Shown: positions 1 to 8,439 of the stretch, piece after piece
How the letters are laid out: each line of letters starts with the position of its first letter
Numbering within the stretch: position 1 is the stretch's first letter
From: Sphingomonas sp. S1-29
GTDB lineage: Bacteria; Pseudomonadota; Alphaproteobacteria; Sphingomonadales; Sphingomonadaceae
Reading direction: 5' to 3'
Assembly (NCBI RefSeq): GCF_026167545.1
Contig: NZ_CP110678.1
Location: forward strand, 3,213,501-3,277,500
Length of the DNA stretch: 64,000 nt
Program-made: the position numbers and the translations under genes
Notes under the pieces: model-generated
What the model saw: the letters and a program-made list of their open reading frames with translations, nothing else
Database searches by the model: none
Told to the model about the DNA's origin: nothing

Positions 1-2124
1 CTGGACGAAGCTGCGGTCGATCTTGATCGAGGAAAATTTGGTGCGCGAGAGATAGCCGAGCGAGGAATAGCCGGTGCCGAAATCGTCGAGGCTGAGGCGG
101 CAGCCGAGCTGGAGGATGTGTTCGAGCACGCGGACCGCGCCGGTGCCTTCGCGCAGGAAGACGCTTTCGGTGACCTCGAGCTCGAGCCGGTCGGGCGAGA
201 TGCCGGTCTGGGTGATCGCCTGCGCGATGACCGCGACAAAAGCGGGGTTGTGGAGCTGTTCGGGCGAGACGTTGACCGCGATTCGGATATCGTCGTCCCA
301 CGTCGCCGCCTCGGCGCAGGCGTTGCGCAGCACCCATTCGCCGATCGGCGCGATCAGCCGCGCATCCTCGGCGAGCGGGATGAACTTGGCGGGGCTGATC
401 GGGCCGAGCGTCGGGTGCGTCCAGCGCAACAGCGCCTCGAACCCGGTGAGCGCGCCGGTGCCGGCATGGACCACCGGCTGGTAGTTGAGCGTGAGCTCGT
501 CGTTCTGCAGCGCGTTGCGCAGCGCGATTTCGAGCACGCGGCGCTCTTCGGCGACGATATGCAATTGGGGCTCGTAGACGTTGAAGACGCCGCCGCCGGC
601 GTCCTTCGAGCGGTAGAGCGCGAGATCGGCCGAGCGGACGAGCATCTCGGCGCTGCGGCCGTCGCGCGGACCGACCGCCAGGCCGACGCTGGCGCCGATG
701 TAGAGCGTGTGCTGGTCGACCTCGTACGAGCGCGAGAGCGTGGCGATGATCGTGCGCGCTAGGCGCTCGAGCCGCTCGGTATCGCGTGCGTCGCGGACCA
801 CGACGGCGAATTCGTCGCCGCCGAGCCGACCGATCACTTCGTTGTCGGTGACCAGATGCGCGAGCCGTTCGGCGACTCGCTGGAGCAGCCGATCGCCGAG
901 CGGGTGGCCGAGCGAATCATTGACCGCCTTGAAGCGATCGAGATCGATCATCATGAAGGCGCAGCGCCCGCCCCATTTCTCGGCCTCGGCCATCGCGCGC
1001 GCGAGCGCTTCGTTGAGCAGCAGCCGGTTGGGCAGGCCGGTGAGCATGTCATAGCGCGCCATGCGGTTGATCTTGTCGGTCGAAGCGCGCGCTTCGGTCA
1101 CGTCCGAGCCAACGCCGCGAAAGCCGATGAAGCTGCCGCGTTCGTCGAAGCGCGGGCTGGCGGAGATTTCCCACCAACGTTCCTCGTCGCCGATGCTGAC
1201 GGGCAGCAGCAGGTCGCGGAACGCATCGCGCGCCTTGAGCCGCTCGGCGAGCTGGTGGAGCCCGGCGGGGAAGCTGCCGGTTTCCCAATGCGGGCCGGCG
1301 AGCACCTGGAGGAAGGGCATGCCGTCGATCTTCACCGGATCGAGGCCTACCGAATAGGCGAAGCGCGGCGAGGCGCGGACGACGCGGCGCTGCGCGTCGG
1401 TCTCCCACAGCCAGTCGGCGCCGTGATCCTCGAACTCGCGCAGCAACAGGCTGACGGTCTCGTCGCGTTCGGCGACCGCGATCTCGCCCGCGCGGATGAC
1501 CACCAGCGCCTTGCCGCGCGCGAAGCAGGCGACGATGAGCAGGGCGGTGAAGAACGCCGCCGCCGCCGCCAGCACCGGGCCGGTGGCGATCAGCAGCGAT
1601 ACCGACACCGAGGTGCCGACGACGCTGAGGAAGATGATCGTCGCGAGCGGCAATGCGGCCAGCGCGACCGCCGATGCGGTCATCAGGATCGACAGCGTCA
1701 GCCACAAGGCGAGCGCCGATTCGCCCTGCGCATAGGGGCCGAAGACGACCGGCGCGATCGACCAGATGATGCCGAGCGCGAGCCCTTCATACGCGGTGTC
1801 GCGAATGTCCTCGATGCTCGCCGAAATCTGGGTGCGCGCGCGCGAGGACAGGCGGCGGATGCCGACTGCCGCGGAAATCACCGCGACCAAGGCGCCCCAG
1901 CCAAACAACAGCCAGACCGGCAAGAGATTGCGAAACTGGAGGATCAGCAGCGCCGCGCCGAAAACATTGGCGGCGAGCAGGAACAGCGCGAGCTGGCTAC
2001 CGGCATTGAGCTGCGCGGCGCGGATCGGACCCCAATCGGTCAGATCGCGCGGATCGTGCATACCTAAGAGCGCGCGGGCATCGATCCGCGGCTTGGCGAA
2101 CTGGGAGGTCGTATCGCTAGTCAC
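1..2124 (-). CDS. Membrane GGDEF-EAL cyclic-di-GMP signalling protein (3' end cut off by window)
   Basis: The reading frame runs leftward from a GTG near 2124 and leaves the window before its stop. The N-terminal third has about six hydrophobic membrane segments. A PAS-like region follows (around RFAYSVGLDPVKIDG), then a GGDEF domain with an intact LGGDEFAVV motif near residue 435, then an EAL domain with GFEALLRW near residue 563 and DDFGTGYSSL further on. By family knowledge such proteins make and/or degrade cyclic di-GMP at the inner membrane. No RxxD inhibitory site is visible upstream of GGDEF. Both catalytic signatures look intact, so the net activity cannot be told from sequence. The start is uncertain: an ATG 21 codons downstream (2061) is possible and neither site has a strong ribosome-binding site. 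Confidence 0.9.
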   Translation of the reverse strand, partial: MTSDTTSQFAKPRIDARALLGMHDPRDLTDWGPIRAAQLNAGSQLALFLLAANVFGAALLILQFRNLLPVWLLFGWGALVAVISAAVGIRRLSSRARTQISASIEDIRDTAYEGLALGIIWSIAPVVFGPYAQGESALALWLTLSILMTASAVALAALPLATIIFLSVVGTSVSVSLLIATGPVLAAAAAFFTALLIVACFARGKALVVIRAGEIAVAERDETVSLLLREFEDHGADWLWETDAQRRVVRASPRFAYSVGLDPVKIDGMPFLQVLAGPHWETGSFPAGLHQLAERLKARDAFRDLLLPVSIGDEERWWEISASPRFDERGSFIGFRGVGSDVTEARASTDKINRMARYDMLTGLPNRLLLNEALARAMAEAEKWGGRCAFMMIDLDRFKAVNDSLGHPLGDRLLQRVAERLAHLVTDNEVIGRLGGDEFAVVVRDARDTERLERLARTIIATLSRSYEVDQHTLYIGASVGLAVGPRDGRSAEMLVRSADLALYRSKDAGGGVFNVYEPQLHIVAEERRVLEIALRNALQNDELTLNYQPVVHAGTGALTGFEALLRWTHPTLGPISPAKFIPLAEDARLIAPIGEWVLRNACAEAATWDDDIRIAVNVSPEQLHNPAFVAVIAQAITQTGISPDRLELEVTESVFLREGTGAVRVLEHILQLGCRLSLDDFGTGYSSLGYLSRTKFSSIKIDRSFVQ

Positions 2125-2196
2125 CGCGCTGCAGTAGCGCCAAGTTGGTTAGCGAGAAGTTATGGTGCGCCCCCGCCGCGATATTTATGTGTGGCT

Positions 2197-2220
2197 GCTG
2201 CAGGCGCGAACGCCTGCAGC
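2197..2220 (-). terminator. UUCG-tetraloop hairpin after the acyl-AMP ligase gene
   Basis: This is a perfect 10-bp inverted repeat (GCTGCAGGCG / CGCCTGCAGC) with a 4-base loop that reads TTCG on the minus strand. It lies 10 bp beyond the stop of the fatty acyl-AMP ligase gene. No U-tract follows, so it could be a Rho-independent-like terminator or a 3'-end-stabilising hairpin. It separates that gene from the GGDEF-EAL gene. Confidence 0.6.
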
Positions 2221-2230
2221 GTGGCCGCGG

Positions 2231-3973
2231 TCAGGCGGCGATATCGTAGGGTTTGATCTCGCCCGCCAGGTACAGATTCCGCGCCTTGGCGCGGCTCAAT
2301 TTGCCCGAGCTGGTGCGCGGCAGGGTGCGCGGCGGCACGAGCTCGACGACGCAGTGCATGCCGGTCACCGAGCGTACCCGTTCGCGGATGTCGTCGCGCA
2401 GCCGCGAGCGTTCGGCGTCGTCGCTGGTGCGGCATTGGACCAGCACGGCGGGGGTTTCCTCGCCGCCCGGCGTGGTGATCGCGAAGGCGGCGATGTCGCC
2501 CGCCTTGAAGCCGGGCAATTGCTCGACCGCCCATTCGATGTCCTGCGGCCAGTGGTTGCGGCCGTTGATGATGATCATGTCCTTGGCGCGGCCGACGATA
2601 TAGACGTAGCCGTCGGACAGATATCCCATGTCGCCGGTGTCGAGCCAGCCATCGGTCATGCACGCGTCGGTCGCGGCATCGTCGCGGAAATAGCCCGCCA
2701 TCAGCGACGGGCCCTTGCACCAGACCTTCCCGATCGCCTTGTCGGGGAGCGGGGTGCCGTCTTCCTCGCGGATTTCGACCGCCATGTCGCGCACCGGCCG
2801 GCCGCAATTGACGATCGCGCGGAAGCGCTGCGGGCGCCCGCCATCGACCGACATGCCCGAGAGCTGCGTCTCCTCGACGAGCTCGACGACGATGCCTTCG
2901 CCCGGGGGCATGATCGACACCGCCAGCGTCGCTTCGGCAAGACCGTAGCTCGGCAGGAAGGCCGAGGCGGCGAAGCCCGCATCGGCGAAGGCGTCGACGA
3001 ATTTCTGCATCACGTCGGGGCGGATCATGTCGGCACCGTTGCCCGCGACGCGCCAGCGCGACAGGTCGAAGCGTTCGGACGCCTTGGTCTGGCTCGACAT
3101 GCGGCGCGCGCAGATGTCGTAGCCGAAGGTGGGCGAATAGGAGAGGGTGGTCCCCGGATTGCGGCTGATGAGGTCGAGCCAGGCGAGCGGGCGCCGCGCG
3201 AAATCCTCGGTCTTGAGATAATCGGCCGACACCTGGTTGGCGACCGGCGAGAGCAGGCAGCCGACCAGCCCCATGTCGTGATACCAGGGCAGCCACGAAA
3301 TGCAGCGATCGCCATCGATCAGCTTCATGCCGTGCGAATGCGCCGCAAGGTTGTTGAGCAAGGCGCGGTGGCTGATGATGACGCCGTGCGGGAAGCGCGT
3401 CGATCCGCTCGAATATTGCAGATAGGCGATGTCGTCGGCGGTGGCGGTGGGCAGCGTGACCGCGGGAGCCTCACGCAGGCCGAAGCTTTCCCATTCGATC
3501 CCCTCGACGCCCGCGATCCGCGCGGCCTCACCCGCCATCGCGGCGAGCTCGGCGGGGTAGAACAGCATCGTCGGGTCGCAGCTGGCAAGCTGGACGCGCA
3601 ATTGGTCGATATAGCTGTCGCGGCCGCCGAACGAGGTGGGCAGCGGCAGCGGCACCGGCCAGCCGCCGGCATAGACCACGCCGAAGAACAACGAGGCGAA
3701 TTCGGGGCCGGTCTCGGCGACCAGCGCGATGCGATCGCCGGGGTTGACGCCGGCAGCGATCAGCCGCGCCGCCTGGTCGAGCGCGTCGCTGCGCAGCTCG
3801 GCATAGGGATAGGCGCGCGCGAGGGTGCCGCGGGCGTCGTGGAAGTTCAGCCCGCGCTCGCCGCGCGCGGCATAGTCGAGCGCCTCGCCCAGCGTTTCGA
3901 AATCCGAAAAGCGGCGCGGCAGCGCATCGCTGCTGGGCGTGGCCGCCCGGTTGGTCGTCTCGGATAATCTCAC
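2231..3973 (-). CDS. Fatty acyl-AMP ligase (FadD32/FAAL family)
   Basis: This 580-residue ANL-superfamily adenylation enzyme carries an AMP-binding loop (YSSGSTRFPHG) and FAAL-like features throughout (LPLPTSFGGRDSYIDQL, LPSYGLAEATLAVS, DTGDMGYLSDGYVYIVGRAKD). FAALs activate fatty acids as acyl-adenylates and pass them to an acyl carrier protein rather than to CoA. No carrier protein, polyketide synthase or peptide synthetase gene is adjacent, so the lipid product is unknown. The GTG at 3973 is chosen because homology begins just after it and the frame upstream runs into the recX promoter region. The gene is divergent from recX. Confidence 0.88.
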   Translation of the reverse strand: MRLSETTNRAATPSSDALPRRFSDFETLGEALDYAARGERGLNFHDARGTLARAYPYAELRSDALDQAARLIAAGVNPGDRIALVAETGPEFASLFFGVVYAGGWPVPLPLPTSFGGRDSYIDQLRVQLASCDPTMLFYPAELAAMAGEAARIAGVEGIEWESFGLREAPAVTLPTATADDIAYLQYSSGSTRFPHGVIISHRALLNNLAAHSHGMKLIDGDRCISWLPWYHDMGLVGCLLSPVANQVSADYLKTEDFARRPLAWLDLISRNPGTTLSYSPTFGYDICARRMSSQTKASERFDLSRWRVAGNGADMIRPDVMQKFVDAFADAGFAASAFLPSYGLAEATLAVSIMPPGEGIVVELVEETQLSGMSVDGGRPQRFRAIVNCGRPVRDMAVEIREEDGTPLPDKAIGKVWCKGPSLMAGYFRDDAATDACMTDGWLDTGDMGYLSDGYVYIVGRAKDMIIINGRNHWPQDIEWAVEQLPGFKAGDIAAFAITTPGGEETPAVLVQCRTSDDAERSRLRDDIRERVRSVTGMHCVVELVPPRTLPRTSSGKLSRAKARNLYLAGEIKPYDIAA

Positions 3974-4142
3974 GTCACGCGGTCCCGATACCCTTTTACG
4001 TCGTTTACGTCGTTTTCCGGGCGTTCTGCCCGTTGTGGCCGACGGCTTTCGTTGCGCAGCCAACCAAAAGCAAGTCGCTGGCCGATTTTTCACCCATCGA
4101 TGGACTTTGCTAGATCGTGCGCCAGTGTGGCACAAACATGGC

Positions 4143-4706
4143 ATGGCCCGAATCCGCAGTCCTGCGCCGCCGCTTGCGCCCGATACGCTCGAACGGCTGG
4201 CGCTGCGCTATGTCGAGCGGTTCGCGACGACGCGCGCCAAGCTGGCGACGTATCTGGCGCGCAAGATCCGCGAGCGCGGCTGGGGCGAGGATATGGATCC
4301 GCCGGCGATCGACGCGCTGGTCGAGCGGATCGCCGCGCTCGGCTATATCGACGATCGCGCGTTCGGCGAGGCGCGCGCGGCGGCGCTGACGCGGCGTGGG
4401 TTCGGCGCGCGCCGGGTGGCGATGGCGCTCCAGCAGGCGGGGGTGGGCGGCGAGGATGCTGTCGGCATCGTGCCGCAAGCCGAGGAAAAGGCGGTGGAAA
4501 GCGCGCTGAGCTTCGCGCGTCGCAAGCGGATCGGCCCGTATGCCCGCGAGGCCGCCGAACGACCGGGGCGCGAAAAACATATGGCCGCGATGATTCGCGC
4601 CGGCCACGCCCCTGCGCTGTCACGCCGCATCGCAGCAATGCAGCCATTGTCCCATTCCGGGCAAGATATTGATATTGAAGCGCTACTCCTCCATTCGCTT
4701 TATTGA
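4143..4706 (+). CDS. recX: RecX family regulatory protein
   Basis: The 187-residue product has the helical three-repeat character of Rec[22 protein letters not shown], then [20 protein letters not shown] with [18 protein letters not shown], then [19 protein letters not shown]. RecX binds RecA and modulates its filament. Alphaproteobacterial RecX is often divergent in sequence and distant from recA; recA is not seen here. The ATG at 4143 is preferred over upstream in-frame codons because those overlap the divergent acyl-AMP ligase start. The stop overlaps a TTG that opens the cold-shock frame. Confidence 0.8.
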   Translation: MARIRSPAPPLAPDTLERLALRYVERFATTRAKLATYLARKIRERGWGEDMDPPAIDALVERIAALGYIDDRAFGEARAAALTRRGFGARRVAMALQQAGVGGEDAVGIVPQAEEKAVESALSFARRKRIGPYAREAAERPGREKHMAAMIRAGHAPALSRRIAAMQPLSHSGQDIDIEALLLHSLY

Positions 4707-4744
4707 AACGCTGTGTTAAGATATTGGACGGGGGTAATATAAAG

Positions 4745-5335
4745 ATGCGTTCAGATCCGCAACCGGTGCCGGATGCGTTCGACATGGAGCTGCCGATGGC
4801 CCGAGAGGACGATCATGGCGGGCAGGTTGATGCGCCCGTGTATTCGGGCGTCGTCAAATGGTTCGACGTTACGCGCGGCTTTGGATTCGTCATCGCCGAC
4901 GAACAAGACGTCGGCGATATTCTTGTCCATTTCTCGGTATTGCAGGATCATGGGCGGCGCAGTCTTCCCGAGGGTGCGCGCGTCGAGTGCCGCGCGGTGC
5001 GGCGCCAGCGCGGATTCCAGGCGAGCCAGATCGTCACGATCGACTTGTCGACCGCGATCGAAGCCCCGAGGCTGCAAGGGCAGGGTGATCGCGCCGACCG
5101 GCTGAAGCTGGTCGACGATGCCGGGCCGTTCGAGCCGGTGATCGTCAAATGGTTCAACCGGCTGAAGGGCTATGGCTTTCTGGTGCGTCCCGACGGCGAC
5201 GGCGATATCTTCGTCCACATGGAAACACTGCGCCGCGCCAATATCGACGAGGTCGAGCCCGACCAGCCGCTGCGCGCGCGGATCGTCGCGGGCGACAAGG
5301 GACCGCTTGCGGTGGCGATCGAAAAGCCCGAATGA
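4745..5335 (+). CDS. Two-domain cold-shock protein
   Basis: The 196-residue protein contains two cold-shock domains. The first has [20 protein letters not shown] and DILVHFSVL (RNP1 and RNP2). The second has [16 protein letters not shown] and DIFVHMETL. The domains are joined by a linker of roughly 40 residues. Tandem cold-shock-domain proteins are characteristic of alphaproteobacteria and bind single-stranded RNA or DNA, acting as RNA chaperones or in stationary-phase and cold adaptation. The ATG at 4745 is preferred; an in-frame TTG at 4703 overlaps the recX stop. A GGACGGGGG tract lies about a dozen bases upstream. Confidence 0.9.
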   Translation: MRSDPQPVPDAFDMELPMAREDDHGGQVDAPVYSGVVKWFDVTRGFGFVIADEQDVGDILVHFSVLQDHGRRSLPEGARVECRAVRRQRGFQASQIVTIDLSTAIEAPRLQGQGDRADRLKLVDDAGPFEPVIVKWFNRLKGYGFLVRPDGDGDIFVHMETLRRANIDEVEPDQPLRARIVAGDKGPLAVAIEKPE

Positions 5336-5341
5336 AGCGAG

Positions 5342-5863
5342 ATGGTATCGCGTAGTCTTAGGGCGCCGCTGGTTTGCGCGCTCCTCATCACCGCCGGCTG
5401 CGATGCCGGGGGTTCGGCCAATGCGATTTCGGCGCAGTCGCCCGGCCCAGCCGCCGCGACGGCGCAGCGATCGGTGCCGCTGACGATCACCACCGCCAGC
5501 GGCGCGCATCGGTTCGACGCAGAGCCCGCGCGTACCCGTGCCGAGCAGGATCGCGGGCTGATGTACCGCACCGATCTCGGCCCGAAATCGGCGATGCTGT
5601 TCTATCCCTATCCCGCCGAGGGGGGAGGGCCCAAGGAGGCGAGCTTCTGGATGAAGAACACGCCGACCCCGCTCGACATTATCTTCATCCGCGCCGACGG
5701 GACGATCGCGAGCATCGCCGAGAACACCGTGCCCTTTTCCGAAGCGCCGGTGCCGTCGGGTGAGCCGGTGGGCGCGGTGCTCGAGCTGGTCGGCGGGCGC
5801 GCCGCCGAGCTCGGCATCTCGCCGGGCGACAAGGTCAGCTGGGCGGGTTTCCCCGCGGGCTGA
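5342..5863 (+). CDS. DUF192 family lipoprotein
   Basis: This 173-residue protein starts with a signal sequence ending in a lipobox-like LLITAGC, so it is predicted to be lipid-anchored. The mature part is a DUF192 domain with the family hallmarks RGLMYRTDLG, MLFYPYP, FWMKNTPTPLDIIFI and GDKV near the end. The biochemical role of DUF192 is not established. It begins 6 bp after the cold-shock gene stop and is followed by the NDUFA12 gene, an arrangement consistent with co-transcription. Confidence 0.88.
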   Translation: MVSRSLRAPLVCALLITAGCDAGGSANAISAQSPGPAAATAQRSVPLTITTASGAHRFDAEPARTRAEQDRGLMYRTDLGPKSAMLFYPYPAEGGGPKEASFWMKNTPTPLDIIFIRADGTIASIAENTVPFSEAPVPSGEPVGAVLELVGGRAAELGISPGDKVSWAGFPAG

Positions 5864-5932
5864 ACGTGGCGCATGCGGGCCTGCGACGAGGCACGTTGCC
5901 ACCGCCCCCGCGAACGCGCTAATGGGACCAAC

Positions 5933-6322
5933 ATGGGTATCCTCGGATCGATCTTCACCTGGTGGAACGGCGCCACCATCGGCACCACGCTGGCGCTGCG
6001 CGGCAAGCAAAAGATGGGCAGCGATTCGCTGGGCAACGTCTATTGGATGGGCGGCAAGGACACTGCGGGGCGTCCTCGCCGCTGGGTGATCTACAACGGC
6101 GCCAACGATGCCAGCCGGGTGCCCCCCGAATGGTTCGGCTGGCTGCACCAGCAAAGCGACGACGTGCCCGACCAGTCGGTGCAGCCGCGCGCCTGGGAAC
6201 AGCCGCCCTTGCCCAACCAGACCGGCACCGCGCTTGCCTATCGCCCGCCGGGGGCGCTGGAAAAGGGTGGCCAGCGCGTCCGCGCCACCGGCGACTATGA
6301 GGCGTGGTCGCCCGAGGGATGA
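5933..6322 (+). CDS. NADH:ubiquinone oxidoreductase accessory subunit NDUFA12 (B17.2-like)
   Basis: The 129-residue product begins MGILGSIFTWWNGATIGT and continues with GSDSLGNVYW, RRWVIYNGANDASRVPPEWFGWLH, the typical NDUFA12/B17.2 pattern. In alphaproteobacteria this is one of the few supernumerary complex I subunits shared with mitochondria, and it sits on the peripheral arm. The ATG at 5933 matches family length; the frame is open for 20 codons upstream with no homology. The stop overlaps the next start as ATGA (6319-6322), suggesting translational coupling to the DUF2155 gene. Confidence 0.93.
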   Translation: MGILGSIFTWWNGATIGTTLALRGKQKMGSDSLGNVYWMGGKDTAGRPRRWVIYNGANDASRVPPEWFGWLHQQSDDVPDQSVQPRAWEQPPLPNQTGTALAYRPPGALEKGGQRVRATGDYEAWSPEG

Positions 6323-7029
6323 GGCTTCGTCGGGTCCTGGGCGGCACCGCGATCGCCGCCGCGCTGGGTGTCGGCGCGTGGCAGGGCATCGCGATGCTCG
6401 GACATGGCCGCGCGGTGGCTACCACGCCGACCGCTGCGACCTCGATCGACGTGCCCGCGCCCGCACCCAAGGCGGCTAGCGACATCGTCACCGTCGAGAG
6501 CGAGGAATCGAACCTCGCCGCCACGCGTGGGACCACGCCGATGGCGCAGCGTGTCGCGGTGGTGGGGCTGCTCAACAAGCGCAACGGCGAAAGCCGCGAC
6601 CTGACGCTGCGGCCGGGACAGGCGGTGCGGATCGGCGACGCGATCGTGCGGCTGCGCGCGTGCGAAGTCACCGCGCCGTGGGAGACCGAGCAATATACCG
6701 GCGCCTTCGTCCAGCTCGACACGCGCGGCAGCGACGCCAAATGGCGGCGCGCCTTTTCGGGCTGGCTGTTCAAGGAGCGGCCCGCGCTCAACGTCGTGCC
6801 GCATCCGATCTATGACGTGTGGCCCAAGAGCTGCACGATGTCGCGGCCCGACACCGGGCCCGATACCGTCGACATGACGAAGGGATCGGGCGAGGCGAGC
6901 GGCGCGGGGGCGGCGAGGCCGACCTCGCGCAGGCGGTCGAGCGCGCCGAACACCCCGGTGACCACCGGCGCGCCCGAGGCGAGCCCTGCCGAGGTCTCGC
7001 CGAGCGAGGCGCCGAGCAACGCCATATAG
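6319..7029 (+). CDS. DUF2155 domain secreted or anchored protein
   Basis: The 236-residue protein has an N-terminal hydrophobic signal or anchor (RRVLGGTAIAAALGVGAW). The DUF2155 core has VRIGDAIVRLRACEV, GAFVQLDT, FSGWLFKERPALNVVPHPIYDVWPKSC. DUF2155 proteins are common in alphaproteobacteria, often near complex I accessory genes or aat; function is unknown. After the conserved Cys a low-complexity Ser/Pro/Ala tail of about 60 residues follows. That tail, and the last conserved residues, are encoded antisense to the 3' part of aat (overlap 6810-7029). The start overlaps the NDUFA12 stop. Confidence 0.85.
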   Translation: MRLRRVLGGTAIAAALGVGAWQGIAMLGHGRAVATTPTAATSIDVPAPAPKAASDIVTVESEESNLAATRGTTPMAQRVAVVGLLNKRNGESRDLTLRPGQAVRIGDAIVRLRACEVTAPWETEQYTGAFVQLDTRGSDAKWRRAFSGWLFKERPALNVVPHPIYDVWPKSCTMSRPDTGPDTVDMTKGSGEASGAGAARPTSRRRSSAPNTPVTTGAPEASPAEVSPSEAPSNAI

Positions 7030-7592
7030 GCGTCGCGGCGGATCTCGATCGCGCCGAGCGATCGGAGGTGGTCGGTCTGGAACTGGCAATCGAGCAGGGT
7101 GAAGCCGCCGACGCGTAGCCGCGCGGTGAGCCAGGCGAGCGCGACCTTCGACGCATCGGTGGCGCGGCTGACCATGCTTTCGCCGAAGAACGCGCGGCCG
7201 AGCGCCAGGCCATAGAGCCCGCCGACCAGCCGATCGCCGTCCCAGCACTCGATCGAATGCGCGAAGCCGCGTTCGTGGAGCTGCGCGAAAACATGCGCGA
7301 TCGGCGGGTTGATCCAGGTTTCGGGCCGGTCGGTCGCCGATTGCGCGCACAGTGCGACGATCGCGTCGAAGGCACGATCGGCGGTGACGCGGTAGCGGTC
7401 GCGCGTGATCGTCTTGCGCAGCGAGCGCGAGAGATGGAAGCCATCGAGCGGCAGCACGCCGCGCAATTTGGGCTCGACCCAATAGACGCCAGGGGCATCG
7501 CGATGGTCGGCCATCGGGAACACCCCCATCGCATAGGCACGCAACACCAGTTCGGGATCAAGCTCCTGGTATAGCGAGAGCCGGCGGGTCAT
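6810..7592 (-). CDS. aat: Leucyl/phenylalanyl-tRNA-protein transferase
   Basis: The 260-residue product has the Aat signature run: LVLRAYAMGVFPMADHRD, PKLRGVLPLDGFHLSRSLRKT, ETWINPPI, RGFAHSIECWDGDRLVGGLYGLALG, FFGESMVSR, FTLLDCQFQTDHLRSLGA. The enzyme transfers Leu or Phe from tRNA to N-terminal Arg/Lys of proteins in the cytoplasm, creating N-degrons for ClpS/ClpAP. clpA lies 3 kb away on the same strand. The ATG at 7592 overlaps the stop of the ParA-like gene (ATGA), implying translational coupling. The 3' 220 bp overlap the convergent DUF2155 gene. Confidence 0.94.
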   Translation of the reverse strand: MTRRLSLYQELDPELVLRAYAMGVFPMADHRDAPGVYWVEPKLRGVLPLDGFHLSRSLRKTITRDRYRVTADRAFDAIVALCAQSATDRPETWINPPIAHVFAQLHERGFAHSIECWDGDRLVGGLYGLALGRAFFGESMVSRATDASKVALAWLTARLRVGGFTLLDCQFQTDHLRSLGAIEIRRDAYMALLGASLGETSAGLASGAPVVTGVFGALDRLREVGLAAPAPLASPDPFVMSTVSGPVSGRDIVQLLGHTS

Positions 7593-8320
7593 CGCGCCGC
7601 CGACAGCCGGCGTTCGACCGCTTGCCACAGCCCCGCGAACGCCGCCTGCGCCGCGCTCTTGGGGGCGAAGGCGCCGACGGGTAGGCGGCGCGCCGCCATC
7701 GTCTCGACCATGCTTGCCATCGGGATCACCGGCCAGTCGGGATGCAGCGCGAGCCGGTCGGCGTGCAGCTTGCGGCGCTTGTCGACCATCGCGTGGACCG
7801 GCAGCAGCGGCACCTTGCCGCCCTTGCGATCGAGATGCTGCACCACTTCCTCGAAGGCGCGGGTGGCGAGCGGCGAGGGGATGATCGGCACGATGATGAG
7901 GTCGGCGGCGCGCATCACCTGTTCGCTGGTTTCGGTGAGCCCCGGCGGGCAATCGAGGATCAGCCGGTCATAGGCCGAATCGAGCGAGCCGACGAGCTTG
8001 GCGAGCCGCTTCTTCTTGTCGAGCGAGTGGAAGACGACATCGAGGCTGCGCAGCGAGGTGTCGGCACCGATCAGGTCGAGGCGGTCGATCCCGGTCGGGC
8101 GGACCAGCCGGGTCGGCTCGACATCCTTGGTGAAGATTGCCTGCGCCGAATCGGCGGCGCGCTGGTCGCGGCCGAGCAGGAAGGTCGAGGCGGCCTGGGG
8201 ATCGAGGTCCCACAACAGCGTGCGTCGGGCGGATAATTGCGCGGCGCACCAGGCGAGGTTGACCGCCAGCGTGGTCTTCCCGACGCCGCCCTTCAAACTA
8301 TAGACCGCCACTACCGCCAA
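7589..8320 (-). CDS. ParA/MinD-family ATPase (orphan)
   Basis: The 243-residue protein starts MAVVAVYSLKGGVGKTT, giving a deviant Walker A motif with the signature lysine, and has WDLDPQAAST (A') and LILDCPPGLTE (Walker B region). This is a dimerising, surface-binding P-loop ATPase of the ParA/Soj class. No ParB or parS site is seen nearby, so it is an orphan whose cargo is unknown. A TTG start at 8320 is chosen because it gives the family's usual MAV-[IV]-AVYSLKGG N-terminus; a GGGAG lies upstream. Its stop overlaps the aat start. Confidence 0.85.
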   Translation of the reverse strand: MAVVAVYSLKGGVGKTTLAVNLAWCAAQLSARRTLLWDLDPQAASTFLLGRDQRAADSAQAIFTKDVEPTRLVRPTGIDRLDLIGADTSLRSLDVVFHSLDKKKRLAKLVGSLDSAYDRLILDCPPGLTETSEQVMRAADLIIVPIIPSPLATRAFEEVVQHLDRKGGKVPLLPVHAMVDKRRKLHADRLALHPDWPVIPMASMVETMAARRLPVGAFAPKSAAQAAFAGLWQAVERRLSAAR

Positions 8321-8379
8321 TTGCCCGCCGCTCCCGTCCTTGCCCGTGGACGAGCATGCCCCAACCGATGGGCGGCGTG

Positions 8380-8415
8380 CAAAGAAAAAGGCCGGCGGGA
8401 TGGTCCCGCCGGCCT
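8380..8415 (-). terminator. Rho-independent terminator of the MliC-like lipoprotein gene
   Basis: This is a perfect 12-bp stem (AGGCCGGCGGGA / TCCCGCCGGCCT, 8389-8400 and 8404-8415) with a 3-base loop. On the minus strand it is followed by TTTTTCTTT. It lies 24 bp beyond the stop of the lipoprotein gene at 8440 and upstream of the ParA-like gene. Confidence 0.9.
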
Positions 8416-8439
8416 ATGATCATGTGGAGGATGGCGCGA

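Noticed and set aside
1049..1705. 218-codon minus-strand frame inside the GGDEF-EAL gene
   Set aside because: It is a different frame of the same strand. The continuous GGDEF-EAL reading frame across 1-2124 has the domain motifs.
2162..3967. 601-codon open frame on the plus strand opposite the acyl-AMP ligase gene
   Set aside because: Shadow frame without recognisable motifs; the minus strand has all ligase motifs.
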